Of a stretch of 64,000 nucleotides of DNA, positions 63,979 through 64,000 are shown piece after piece; the first letter of the stretch is position 1, and every line of letters begins with the position of its first letter. Below the pieces are notes generated by a model. The model had not been told where the DNA came from. It did no database searches and saw only the letters and a list, made by a program, of their open reading frames with translations. Source of the DNA: JAAYDI01 sp052034005 (GTDB lineage: Bacteria > Planctomycetota > Planctomycetia > Pirellulales > Pirellulaceae); NCBI GenBank assembly GCA_052034005.1, contig JBPOJB010000042.1:16375-80374 (forward strand). Reading direction: 5' to 3'. The position numbers and the translations under genes were made by a program.

Positions 63979-64000
63979 CACCTGACCCAGGGCTGCGGCC
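63979..64000 (-). repeat. Inverted copy of the CCCAGGGC-type repeat, cut by the edge
   Basis: On the minus strand this reads GGCCGCAGCCCTGGGT and continues into GAGTCCCATCGGGAC at about 63950-63965, paralleling copy 1's GCCGCAGCCCTGGGT and GAGTCCCAACGGGAC. It faces the copy at 63817-63869 in opposite orientation. Confidence 0.6.

Larger units (their letters stand above)
63620..64000. other. Intergenic region with palindromic repeats
   Basis: About 380 bp to the right edge with no gene I can support. It contains GGTGCTGGGAGCACC (hairpin), several CGCGAAGCG palindromes and two copies of the CCCAGGGC-type element, the second inverted and cut by the window end. Confidence 0.6.

Overview
The window is a GC-rich chromosomal segment, densely packed with genes on both strands. 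Several features suggest a planctomycete-type bacterium (Planctomycetota or a close relative): a secreted DUF1080 protein, twin-arginine-exported Gfo/Idh/MocA-type and sugar-isomerase-like proteins, several predicted lipoproteins with TPR repeats, a TPR protein ending in two RNA polymerase alpha C-terminal domains, and dispersed palindromic CCCAGGGC repeats. KdsA implies a Kdo/LPS outer membrane, and RNase Y with YmdB implies RNase Y-based mRNA decay. The assignment is inferred from gene content; no rRNA is present.

Layout. 1-6.7 kb: 5'-part of dapF, a small unknown protein, a large AsmA-like protein, a membrane glycosyltransferase and tilS, all on the minus strand. 6.7-7.6 kb: a long gene-free gap with a terminator and a possible small RNA. 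7.6-16.7 kb: rny-ymdB, a lipoprotein, an FHA-GAF-PP2C phosphatase, a DUF1080 protein, a GH10-like protein and purC. 16.7-20.4 kb: a minus-strand block of diacylglycerol-kinase-like gene, kdsA and a TPR lipoprotein. 20.9-28.6 kb: tRNA-Thr, the TPR/alpha-CTD protein, tgt, yajC, a fused secDF and a LysM protein, which is the classical tgt-yajC-secDF locus with additions. 28.6-36.9 kb: an alpha/beta-hydrolase-like protein without catalytic residues, tRNA-Gln, a two-component pair with an NtrC-type regulator, aroE-aroK, a GH109-like oxidoreductase and an EEP-family protein. 37-44.3 kb: a Tat-exported protein, a repeat-rich gap, feoB with a membrane-anchored DtxR-FeoA-FeoA regulator, a HAD phosphatase and a thioredoxin-TPR protein. 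44.5-45.9 kb: a two-gene, less GC-rich cassette between near-identical direct repeats. 45.9-56.6 kb: glyS, a TPR protein, a zinc-ribbon membrane protein, a di-haem-b-like membrane protein with a seven-haem c-type cytochrome, then nrnA-like, ribF, nnrD and larB. 56.7-64 kb: argG, an ABC-2 permease, an SLBB-like lipoprotein, a GGDEF protein, pyrB with a pyrC-like gene lacking metal ligands, and palindromic repeats up to the window edge.

Most genes are housekeeping: amino-acid, purine and pyrimidine synthesis, tRNA modification and charging, secretion, cofactors and envelope. No large mobile element, CRISPR array or defence island was seen. The most interesting loci are the TPR/alpha-CTD protein, the seven-haem cytochrome pair, the membrane-tethered iron regulator, the pseudo-dihydroorotase next to pyrB, and the repeat-bounded two-gene cassette.
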